In this document: positions 33,922 to 40,316 of the stretch, in pieces
Layout: every line of letters starts with the position of its first letter
Numbering within the stretch: position 1 is the first letter of the stretch
Source of the DNA: Flavobacteriales bacterium
GTDB lineage: Bacteria > Bacteroidota > Bacteroidia > Flavobacteriales > BACL11
Assembly: GCA_018695965.1 (NCBI GenBank)
Contig: JABHQB010000036.1
Span: 1-40,316, forward strand
Direction: 5' to 3'
Length of the DNA stretch: 40,316 nt
Position numbers and translations under genes: made by a program
Notes under the pieces: model-generated
The model's input: only the letters and a program-made list of their open reading frames with translations
Told to the model about the DNA's origin: nothing
Databases searched by the model: none

Positions 33922-33929
33922 CAAAGATA
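33922..33929 (-). promoter_or_regulatory. -7 element of the exported-protein/rnhB transcript
   Basis: On the minus strand this reads TATCTTTG, an exact TAnnTTTG match, 50 bases before the ATG at 33871. Confidence 0.5.
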
Positions 33930-33938
33930 TTACATAAA

Positions 33939-34988
33939 ATGAACTTAGAAGAACGAATAGATGCTTTTGTACAATTAGGAAAATTTCTTTCAGGACTTTC
34001 AGAAGAATCACCAGCTTTTATGGGAAAGGAATTAGAAAAATTAAAAAGTAAAATTGAGGAGTGTGAGATTAGAAATAATTGGTTTACAGAGGACAGTATT
34101 AATAACTCCTTATTATCTTTATCTAATCAATTAAGCTCAGATAATTTTAACGCATGGATTACTCCTTATAATTTATCAAATTCAGGAGAGGGTAAAAGAG
34201 TCCTACTTGTTATGGCGGGAAATATTCCTTTGGTTGGTTTTCACGATTTTTTGTCGGTAATAGTAAGCGGAAATAAGGCGGTTGTAAAACTATCCTCAAA
34301 CGATAATATATTATTTCCTTATTTATGGGAAGTACTTTGTGAAATAAATCCTAATTTCTCTAACAAACTAGAATATATTGAAAATTTAAAAGAAAAGAAA
34401 TTTGACGCAGTAATTGCAACTGGTTCTGATAATTCATCAAAATATTTTGAGTATTATTTTAAGAATATCAGAAGGATAATTCGTAAGAACAGGAGGTCGG
34501 TAGCGGTGCTGAATGGAAAAGAAACAGATAAAGAGATGAAAGGACTTGCTTCAGATATTTTTCTTTATTTCGGATTGGGTTGCAGGAATGTATCAAAAGT
34601 ATTTTTACCAAAAGGGTATAACTTAAATAAATTATTTGAAGTGTTTTTCCCTTTTCAAGATATTGTTAACCATAAGAAATACGGGAATAATTACGATTAT
34701 AATAAATCAATATTCCTAATGGGAAATAATAAGTTAGTGGAAAACGGATTTCTACTAATGAAAGAAGATGAATCTTTACAATCTCCTGTGTCTATGTTGT
34801 TTTATGAGTTTTATGACGATTTAGAGAAGGTAAAGGACTATATTGATGAAAATGCAGATTTGTTACAATGTGTAGTGTCTAAAGAAGATGTAGTAAAAAA
34901 GAACACTCATTTTGGAGAAACCCAAAATCCACAGCTTTGGGATTATGCAGATAATGTAGATACTATTGAGTTTTTAACATCAATTTAA
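33939..34988 (+). CDS. LuxC-type acyl-CoA reductase
   Basis: A 349-residue acyl-CoA reductase of the LuxC/PF05893 group. The cofactor region is VMAGNIPLVGFHDFLSV, followed by VIATGSDNSSKYFEYYF and the catalytic Cys215 in YFGLGCRNVSK. Relatives reduce acyl-CoA or acyl-protein to aldehyde. In many Bacteroidota this gene lies next to a ferredoxin gene, which is not visible here. The 3' end overlaps the convergent beta-helix lipoprotein gene by 4 bases. Confidence 0.88.
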   Translation: MNLEERIDAFVQLGKFLSGLSEESPAFMGKELEKLKSKIEECEIRNNWFTEDSINNSLLSLSNQLSSDNFNAWITPYNLSNSGEGKRVLLVMAGNIPLVGFHDFLSVIVSGNKAVVKLSSNDNILFPYLWEVLCEINPNFSNKLEYIENLKEKKFDAVIATGSDNSSKYFEYYFKNIRRIIRKNRRSVAVLNGKETDKEMKGLASDIFLYFGLGCRNVSKVFLPKGYNLNKLFEVFFPFQDIVNHKKYGNNYDYNKSIFLMGNNKLVENGFLLMKEDESLQSPVSMLFYEFYDDLEKVKDYIDENADLLQCVVSKEDVVKKNTHFGETQNPQLWDYADNVDTIEFLTSI

Positions 34989-36451
34989 TTTATTCTTTTT
35001 AAAGCTCCTAAATCGGGTAGATTATCCCTCAAATTTCCTTCTAAGTCCAAAAATAGAACGGATTCCGATTGTGTAATATTAAAATCACCAGCAGAATTAC
35101 ATGCAGAGGTTTCTGATAAATGGAAATCAAATAGTTGTTTGCTTACAAATTCTGGATTTTTATTCTTTATAATATTGATATAATCAGAAGTTCCTGTATC
35201 TTCATTCGGATCAATTTTCAGAAGGCAATGGTCAAATGTGTAGTTGAAGTTACCAATAGAGTTTTCTTGAAAAGAGATTTCTGTAGATAAGTTTCCATCA
35301 ATAATACAATTTCCAAAATAAGCATTGTCTAAATCCCGAATATAAATATTTCCATCAGAACCTTCGTAATAATTATTCAATAGGATAGAAGGTGTATTTC
35401 TGTGGTCAAAGTTCCAATAGTTTGCAAATGTACAGTGTTTAAATGTGTAGTCTCCACCGATATTGCATACTACCGAATATTGTCCGCATTTAGTAATAAT
35501 AGTATTATTTACCTCTAGTTTTGCTCCTTGTCCTAAAATACCAATGGCAGACATGTTGTCTATCCTGCAATTATTTATTACAGCAGTAGGGGTATTGTTT
35601 CCTACTGTGTCGGCATGTATTGCAATTGTTCCATTTTGCAAATTGCAATAGTTAAACTCATTATTTACACTTCCAGGATATAACCAGATTCTGTCCCATT
35701 GTCCCGGCAAGGAATCGTACCAAGAATCTAATCTATCTCCTCTGAAAGTGACTTCATTTCCTAACGTTCCATTTACTCTTATGGTTCCTCCAGAAGAAGA
35801 GGAAAAAGGATTTCCTACAATAATCCCTGAGTTTTTATGAAGATACACCGTTGTTCCTTCGTTTATAGTGAGCTGACAATTAGGGTCAACAATAACGTAT
35901 CCGTAAATTACATGTGGTTTGTCATTGTTCCAAACTTCATTACATTCTAGTTGATGGTAGAAAAATCTAGAAGTATCTTCTCCATCTATAATATCTCCAT
36001 AAGTATTTGCAGTGTGAAAGTAAGCATCTTGTCCGTAAGCAATTAAATCAATGTTTTGTGTTTTATTACCGGTAGTAAAAATAATAGAATCAGATACCAA
36101 ATAAGGATTATTTGTGTTGTTTGGATTGATAATCACCTCTAAGAAAACAAACATACTGTCATGTGCAGAAATTTTTATATTTTGTATATTCTTTCCGCTT
36201 TCTCCATCTACATTAATCTTAAAATATGCTTCTGAATTACTTCCTAGTCTTACATTTGTTGTGATGTCATAATCATTATTGTTATACACCATAAGTTGTT
36301 TGGTTATAGATCCAACAGAACTGAAAATAGTATCAAATATTATGGTGTCATTTGAAAATTGTAAAGTAGCGCTTCCATCAGAAGGTAGGTTTTCTTTTTT
36401 ACAAGAATATGTGAAAATTATAAGTAAAATTGGGAGGATGTATTTTGTCAT
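34985..36451 (-). CDS. Right-handed beta-helix lipoprotein
   Basis: A 488-residue lipoprotein: signal peptide with lipobox FTYSC (Cys at ~16) followed by KKENLP. An N-terminal Ig-like domain (about 25-140) precedes a parallel beta-helix (about 170-440) with typical turns such as CQLTINEGTTVYLHKNSGI, AVINNCRIDNMSAIGILG and ANYWNFDHRNT. The C-terminus has DLEGNLRDNLPDLGALKR, a common Bacteroidota ending for such proteins. It is probably attached to the outer membrane and binds or cleaves a polysaccharide. It starts immediately after the smpB stop, so it is in the smpB operon. Confidence 0.87.
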   Translation of the reverse strand: MTKYILPILLIIFTYSCKKENLPSDGSATLQFSNDTIIFDTIFSSVGSITKQLMVYNNNDYDITTNVRLGSNSEAYFKINVDGESGKNIQNIKISAHDSMFVFLEVIINPNNTNNPYLVSDSIIFTTGNKTQNIDLIAYGQDAYFHTANTYGDIIDGEDTSRFFYHQLECNEVWNNDKPHVIYGYVIVDPNCQLTINEGTTVYLHKNSGIIVGNPFSSSSGGTIRVNGTLGNEVTFRGDRLDSWYDSLPGQWDRIWLYPGSVNNEFNYCNLQNGTIAIHADTVGNNTPTAVINNCRIDNMSAIGILGQGAKLEVNNTIITKCGQYSVVCNIGGDYTFKHCTFANYWNFDHRNTPSILLNNYYEGSDGNIYIRDLDNAYFGNCIIDGNLSTEISFQENSIGNFNYTFDHCLLKIDPNEDTGTSDYINIIKNKNPEFVSKQLFDFHLSETSACNSAGDFNITQSESVLFLDLEGNLRDNLPDLGALKRIN

Positions 36452-36907
36452 TTAAAAGTTTTTGCGGATTCTGTCCAAATCTCTTTTATTGTCTTTTTCT
36501 TTTAAGGATTCTCTTTTGTCGAATAATTTTTTTCCTTTTCCAACTGCAATTTCTACTTTCGCTTTTCCTTTATCGTTTACAAAAAGTCGTAAAGGAACTA
36601 TAGTGACTCCTTTTGTTTTTACTTTTCCATGAATTTTCTCTAATTCTTGTCGATTCAGAAGGAGTTTTCGTTCTCTTTTAGGGTCATGATTAGAATATCC
36701 TCTGTTGGAGTATTCAGAGATATGTAGGTTCTTTACCCATAACTCATCTTCAATAAAAACGCAATGCGAATCTGACATATTTACCTGTGAATTTCTGATA
36801 GATTTTATTTCCGTTCCTTTAAGCACTATTCCTGCAACGTATTTATCAATAAATTCGTATTCGTGAGAAGATTTTCTGTTCTTTATATTTATAAAATCTT
36901 TGGACAT
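36452..36907 (-). CDS. smpB: SsrA-binding protein
   Basis: A 151-residue tmRNA-binding protein needed for trans-translation rescue of stalled ribosomes. KNRKSSHEYEFIDKYVAGIVL is the family opening, GTEIKSIRNSQVNMSDSH and PKRERKLLLNRQEL follow, and the basic C-terminal tail (GKKLFDKRESLKEKDNKRD) inserts into the decoding centre. No ssrA gene is visible here. The -7 box lies 7 bases before the ATG. Confidence 0.97.
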   Translation of the reverse strand: MSKDFINIKNRKSSHEYEFIDKYVAGIVLKGTEIKSIRNSQVNMSDSHCVFIEDELWVKNLHISEYSNRGYSNHDPKRERKLLLNRQELEKIHGKVKTKGVTIVPLRLFVNDKGKAKVEIAVGKGKKLFDKRESLKEKDNKRDLDRIRKNF

Positions 36908-36914
36908 AATGATG

Positions 36915-36922
36915 CAAAGATA
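36915..36922 (-). promoter_or_regulatory. -7 element of smpB
   Basis: On the minus strand this reads TATCTTTG, an exact TAnnTTTG match. It is only 7 bases from the ATG at 36907, so a very short or absent leader is expected. Confidence 0.5.
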
Positions 36923-36938
36923 ATAAAAAGAAGAGTGT

Positions 36939-37805
36939 TTATCCTAATGCTACATCTAAGCACATCATTACAATAAATCCGGCTATTAATCCCATCGTAG
37001 CTAAATCAGTATTGCCTCCTCTTTGACTTTCAGGTATCACTTCTTCTACTACAATAAATATCATAGCTCCTGCTGCAAATGCTAAAGCGTAAGGTAAAAT
37101 AGGTAAAACCGTCATTACTATTGCAGCTCCTATTACTGCAAATACAGGTTCTACTATAGCTGATAGTTGCCCCCATTTCCATGATTTCCATCTGCTTACA
37201 CCCATTCTTCTTAAGGGCATTGATACTGCAAACCCCTCTGGGAAATTCTGAATACCTATCCCTATAGCTAGCGCAATTGCTCCTCCTATTGTAAATGCTG
37301 AATGGCCATCCATTCCTAAAAGTTCAGGATTTGCAAGAGCTCCAAATGCAACACCAACAGCTAATCCTTCCGGTATATTGTGTAAAGCAATTGCTAATAC
37401 TAATAATATAGTTTTTCTCCAGTTGGTTTCTATACCTTCTGCTTCTTCTCTTTTTGCAAATATATGTAGGTGGGGGATAATTTTATCTAGTGTGTACAGG
37501 AATAAAGCTCCTAAGAAAAACCCAATTGCTGGGGGAAGCCATACTGGCATGTTGCTTAATCCCATTTCATTTTGCATTTCAACATAAGATATTGAAGGAG
37601 AAAGGAGAGACCAGAAGCTTGCTGCAATCATTACACCTCCAGTAAAACCAAGAGCGGCGTCTAAAACCTTACGATTTGATGAGTTGAATAGAAACACTAA
37701 TGCTGCACCAAATGCAGTTAATCCCCAAGTAAATAATCCCGCATATAATGCTTGCATGACAGGATGTTGCACTATGAACCATTTATAGATCTCTAAATTT
37801 TCCAT
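36939..37805 (-). CDS. ZIP-family metal transporter
   Basis: A 288-residue inner-membrane ZIP transporter with about eight hydrophobic segments. The metal-binding transmembrane motifs are ALHNIPEGLAVGVAFG (helix IV) and GIGIQNFPEGFAVSMPLRRMG (helix V), where His, Asn, Pro and Glu build the binuclear metal site. Zinc or another divalent cation is the likely substrate. The variable cytosolic loop includes HLHIFAKREEAEGIE, with a short His pair. It is transcribed from its own promoter. Confidence 0.92.
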   Translation of the reverse strand: MENLEIYKWFIVQHPVMQALYAGLFTWGLTAFGAALVFLFNSSNRKVLDAALGFTGGVMIAASFWSLLSPSISYVEMQNEMGLSNMPVWLPPAIGFFLGALFLYTLDKIIPHLHIFAKREEAEGIETNWRKTILLVLAIALHNIPEGLAVGVAFGALANPELLGMDGHSAFTIGGAIALAIGIGIQNFPEGFAVSMPLRRMGVSRWKSWKWGQLSAIVEPVFAVIGAAIVMTVLPILPYALAFAAGAMIFIVVEEVIPESQRGGNTDLATMGLIAGFIVMMCLDVALG

Positions 37806-37827
37806 TTGTTGTTTAATTAAATTTGAG

Positions 37828-37855
37828 CAAAAATAGAATAATTTTTTTTAGACAA
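37828..37855 (-). promoter_or_regulatory. Promoter of the ZIP transporter (TTG-N17-TATTTTTG)
   Basis: On the minus strand, TTG (37853-37855) and TATTTTTG (37828-37835) are 17 bases apart, matching the consensus. The box lies 22 bases before the ATG at 37805. Confidence 0.6.
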
Positions 37856-37935
37856 GCCTAAATTTCATTTAAATATTTAACTAATTTCCTTGTTAAGAAC
37901 AGGTTGATAAAATATTTATTTTATACCTCAAAATT

Positions 37936-37965
37936 TTGAATAAATAACTAAAAAGTATACATTTG
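37936..37965 (+). promoter_or_regulatory. Promoter of the XRE gene (TTG-N19-TACATTTG)
   Basis: TTG at 37936-37938 and TACATTTG at 37958-37965 are 19 bases apart, an exact consensus match. It is ~205 bases before the ATG, so a long leader would be transcribed. Confidence 0.65.
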
Positions 37966-38170
37966 TAAATAGAAATATATTTAAATTATATTAAATATCT
38001 ATATTATTATACTAAAAATATATAAATCAGTATAAATAACATATTACCAAGTATATATAATTATTTGGTAAAGTAATGATATAAGATAATTTGATATTAT
38101 TTTATATAAGATAGAGAATAATTTAGAAGTTAAAAAGACTTCTGTGGTTAACAAATGTAAATTATGAAAA

Positions 38171-38470
38171 ATGCATGAAAGAATAAAGAAATGGATAGAT
38201 AACAAGGGTTTAAAATCAAGTAGTTTTGCTGATGAGATTGGTGTGAATCGTGCAACTGTTTCACATATTTTATCTGGCAGAAATAAGCCTTCTGTTAATT
38301 TTATTGATAAAATGGTTCGATCTTTTCCGGATCTAAACGCAAATTGGTTAGTTATTGGAGATGGTTTTATGAGAAAATCTGATAATGTAAAAGAAGTTCT
38401 GAAATTAAGAAATATTAAGAAGATTGTAGTTTTCTATGATGATAACTCATTTGAAGAGTTAAAACCTTAA
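38171..38470 (+). CDS. XRE-family HTH regulator (Cro/CI type)
   Basis: A 99-residue DNA-binding protein. The helix-turn-helix is SSSFADEIGVNRATVSHILSGR (17-37), followed by LNANWLVIGDGFM, a phage-repressor-like feature common in Bacteroidota XRE proteins. A short C-terminal segment (IKKIVVFYDDNSFEELKP) replaces any large sensor domain. It may bind its own AT-rich upstream region, where inverted repeats lie, but this is inference. No toxin gene or phage gene lies next to it. Confidence 0.87.
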   Translation: MHERIKKWIDNKGLKSSSFADEIGVNRATVSHILSGRNKPSVNFIDKMVRSFPDLNANWLVIGDGFMRKSDNVKEVLKLRNIKKIVVFYDDNSFEELKP

Positions 38471-38488
38471 ATAATCAGTACAATATTC

Positions 38489-38496
38489 TATTTTTG
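38489..38496 (+). promoter_or_regulatory. -7 element of pyrD
   Basis: TATTTTTG, an exact TAnnTTTG match, 15 bases before the pyrD ATG at 38512. Confidence 0.5.
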
Positions 38497-38511
38497 CATA
38501 AAACAATTCTG

Positions 38512-39540
38512 ATGTACAAACTTGTCCGATTTTTTCTTTTTCTTTTCAATCCAGAAAAAATACATCATTTTACTTTTTCACTACTTAAGATAGGATATAA
38601 GATTCCTTTTAAAGCTTGGAGTTGGAGAAAGATGTTTATCTTAAAAGATAGTAGATTAGAAAGAGAGGTTTTTGGAATACAATTTCCTAATCCGGTTGGA
38701 CTTGCAGCAGGTTTTGATAAAGACGCTAGATTAATTGACGAACTTTCTTGTTTTGGATTTGGATTTATTGAAATAGGAACTCTTACCCCAAAACCTCAAG
38801 ATGGTAATCCGAAACCTAGATTATTTCGTTTAAAAGAGGACAGTGGAATAATTAACAGAATGGGATTTAATAACTGTGGGGTAGAAGATGCAATTATAAG
38901 ATTGAAAAACAGAAAATCAGACATAATTATTGGTGGAAATATTGGTAAAAACAAACTCACTCCAAACGATAATGCTACTGATGATTATATTATTTCCTTT
39001 AACTCACTTTTTGATTATGTAGATTATTTTGTGGTGAATGTAAGTTCTCCAAATACTCCTGGTTTAAGAGACTTACAAGAAAAAGAACCTTTAACAAATC
39101 TTCTGAATTCTCTTCAGGATATAAATAATAACAAAGAAAAAAGAAAGGCAATACTTTTAAAGATTGCTCCTGATTTAACAAATGATCAGTTAGATGACAT
39201 TATTCAGATAGTAAAGGATACAAAAATTGATGGTGTTATAGCAACGAACACTACAATTAGTAGAAATGGTCTTAAAACAGATAAAACTAAGGTTGATTCT
39301 ATTGGAAATGGAGGATTGAGTGGAAAGCCAGTGAGTAAAAGATCGACAGAAGTAATAAAGTATTTATCAGAAAAATCTGATAAAGCATTTCCTATTATTG
39401 GGGTTGGAGGTATCCATTCTGAAGAAGACGCTTTAGAAAAACTAGACGCTGGAGCATCATTAATTCAGATATATACAGGATTTATTTATGAGGGACCTTC
39501 ACTTGTGAAAAGAATTAATAAAGCAATTCTTAAAAGATGA
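38512..39540 (+). CDS. pyrD: Dihydroorotate dehydrogenase, quinone-dependent (class 2)
   Basis: A 342-residue flavoenzyme that oxidises dihydroorotate to orotate in pyrimidine synthesis and passes electrons to quinone. The N-terminal ~35 residues (MYKLVRFFLFLFNPEKIHH) form the membrane-associating extension of class 2 enzymes. FPNPVGLAAGFDKDA, RLKEDSGIINRMGFNN and NVSSPNTPGLRDL (catalytic serine, 179) follow, then ATNTTISR and GAGGIHS-like VGGIHSEEDA. The ATG at 38512 is chosen over a TTG at 38494 that lies inside the -7 box. The TGA overlaps the start of the next gene (ATGA). Confidence 0.95.
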   Translation: MYKLVRFFLFLFNPEKIHHFTFSLLKIGYKIPFKAWSWRKMFILKDSRLEREVFGIQFPNPVGLAAGFDKDARLIDELSCFGFGFIEIGTLTPKPQDGNPKPRLFRLKEDSGIINRMGFNNCGVEDAIIRLKNRKSDIIIGGNIGKNKLTPNDNATDDYIISFNSLFDYVDYFVVNVSSPNTPGLRDLQEKEPLTNLLNSLQDINNNKEKRKAILLKIAPDLTNDQLDDIIQIVKDTKIDGVIATNTTISRNGLKTDKTKVDSIGNGGLSGKPVSKRSTEVIKYLSEKSDKAFPIIGVGGIHSEEDALEKLDAGASLIQIYTGFIYEGPSLVKRINKAILKR

Positions 39541-40316
39541 AAATAATAGAATGTCCTAGAGATGCAATGCAGGGAATAAAAGAGTTTATTCCTACAAAAA
39601 AGAAGATAGATTACATTAATCAGTTATTAAAGGTAGGTTTTGATACTATTGATTTTGGTTCTTTTGTTTCTCCTAAGGTAATTCCTCAATTAAAAGACAC
39701 TGCTGAAGTTTTATCAGGATTAGATTTAAGTTCTAGCTCTAGTAAATTATTGTCAATCATTGCAAATATCAGAGGAGCGGAAGATGCATGTAATTTTGAT
39801 GAGATTAATTATTTAGGATTTCCACTTTCTGTTTCAGAAGAATTTCAGAAAAGAAATACTAATAAAAGTATAAATGAAGCGCTTAATACTGTTGAAGAAA
39901 TTCAGAATTTGTCAGTTAAAAACAATAAGGAGTTAGTGGTGTATTTATCCATGGCTTTTGGTAATCCTTATGGAGAGAACTATCATCCTGATATTGTTGC
40001 AGAACTGACTCATCAATTACACAAAATTGAAATTGAGATAATCGCTTTATCAGATACTATTGGAGTTTCAGAACCTGATAATATTGTGCCTTTATTTAGC
40101 ACTTTATCTACAGAGTATCCTAATATTGAAATTGGAGCTCATTTTCATACTACTATTGATAAATGGGAAGAAAAAGTAGATTCTGCTTATAAAAATGGAT
40201 GTAGAAGATTTGACTCTGCATTAAAAGGATATGGAGGATGTCCAATGGCGGATGATGATTTGACAGGAAACATGCCAACAGAAAAACTCATTAGCTATTT
40301 TACTGAAGGTTTAGGA
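39537..40316 (+). CDS. Hydroxymethylglutaryl-CoA lyase-like protein, 3'-truncated
   Basis: The first 260 residues of a DRE-TIM metallolyase, cut off by the window edge. IIECPRDAMQG is the HMG-CoA lyase form of the (E/D)xxPRDGLQ motif, TIDFGSFVSPKVIPQL follows, and GAHFHTT (metal-binding His pair) and KGYGGCPMADDD (catalytic Cys region, GGCP) are diagnostic. The enzyme cleaves HMG-CoA to acetyl-CoA and acetoacetate in leucine breakdown. Its ATG overlaps the pyrD stop by 4 bases, so they are co-transcribed. Confidence 0.87.
   Translation, partial: MKIIECPRDAMQGIKEFIPTKKKIDYINQLLKVGFDTIDFGSFVSPKVIPQLKDTAEVLSGLDLSSSSSKLLSIIANIRGAEDACNFDEINYLGFPLSVSEEFQKRNTNKSINEALNTVEEIQNLSVKNNKELVVYLSMAFGNPYGENYHPDIVAELTHQLHKIEIEIIALSDTIGVSEPDNIVPLFSTLSTEYPNIEIGAHFHTTIDKWEEKVDSAYKNGCRRFDSALKGYGGCPMADDDLTGNMPTEKLISYFTEGLG

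Larger units (their letters stand above)
37806..38170. other. 365-base AT-rich intergenic region with leader of the XRE gene
   Basis: No gene is seen here. G+C is far below the rest of the window. It holds divergent promoters and two inverted repeats: 38044-38050 with 38065-38071 (7-base stem, loop 14) and 38125-38130 with 38138-38143 (6-base stem, loop 7). A four-codon ORF (ATG at 38164, stop TGA at 38176-38178) overlaps the start of the XRE gene. Confidence 0.6.

Noticed and set aside
38171..38470. XRE protein as antitoxin or prophage repressor
   Set aside because: Neither a toxin-sized partner nor phage genes flank it; pyrD follows with its own -7 box and a ZIP transporter lies upstream.
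38494..38512. pyrD starting at TTG 38494
   Set aside because: The TTG lies inside the -7 box TATTTTTG (38489-38496); the ATG at 38512 gives the normal class 2 N-terminus.
1..40316. CRISPR, IS elements, tRNA/rRNA, integrase or defence system
   Set aside because: No regularly spaced repeats, transposase or integrase motifs, cloverleaf sequences or known defence-gene sets were seen by reading; a dedicated tRNA or IS scan was not possible.

Overview
The window is low in G+C (roughly 30 % by eye) and reads as chromosomal DNA of a member of the Bacteroidota, most likely a marine-type Flavobacteriales. Several things point there: upstream sequences with the Bacteroidota -7 element TAnnTTTG (twice with a TTG 17-21 bases upstream, rather than -35/-10 boxes), a type IX secretion (T9SS) C-terminal domain, choice-of-anchor B and L, PKD and SprB-like modules, DUF4294, DUF5522, the long (667-residue) urocanate hydratase, a LuxC-type acyl-CoA reductase and a split transketolase. 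I see no rRNA, tRNA, CRISPR array, insertion sequence or prophage. Both ends cut through genes: pcm on the left and an HMG-CoA-lyase-like gene on the right.

Layout. 1-1.5 kb: end of pcm, a small PhnA-domain gene and an outer-membrane beta-barrel gene that ends at a clear bidirectional terminator. 1.5-4.5 kb (-): operon of split transketolase (N half, C half) and a class III aminotransferase. 4.7-5.8 kb: ychF. 5.9-10.9 kb: topoisomerase IV operon, parE - small membrane protein - parC. 11-25 kb: a region rich in secreted proteins, holding a choice-of-anchor B protein, an SGNH-like esterase with PKD, a BNR/sialidase-like protein, an LRR protein, a large subtilisin-like protease and a choice-of-anchor L protein. 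Between them lie a DEAD-box-type helicase, a COG2509-like flavoprotein and a DUF4294 protein. 25-27.8 kb (-): operon of a 53-residue DUF5522-like protein, hutU and a DUF2461 protein. 27.8-31.1 kb: a PLP desulfhydrase/ACC-deaminase-like gene, a GH109-like Gfo/Idh/MocA protein and a glucosaminidase with an unusual C-terminus. 31-37.8 kb: mostly (-) genes, including rnhB, smpB, a beta-helix lipoprotein and a ZIP transporter, with a (+) LuxC-like gene. 37.8-40.3 kb: a 365-base very AT-rich gap with a strong promoter match, an XRE regulator, pyrD and the start of the lyase gene.

The strongest unusual signal is a 39-residue C-terminal tail that aligns without gaps across five otherwise unrelated secreted proteins between 11 and 25 kb. 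It resembles only the second half of a canonical T9SS type A sorting domain and lacks the usual YPNP-type first half. A sixth protein in the same region, the subtilase, carries the canonical ~78-residue domain, so two tail types coexist. The other signals are a bidirectional promoter with almost no leader, interlocked divergent -7 boxes, a membrane-protein gene between parE and parC, and a ~135-residue beta-sandwich-like module shared by two of the secreted proteins.
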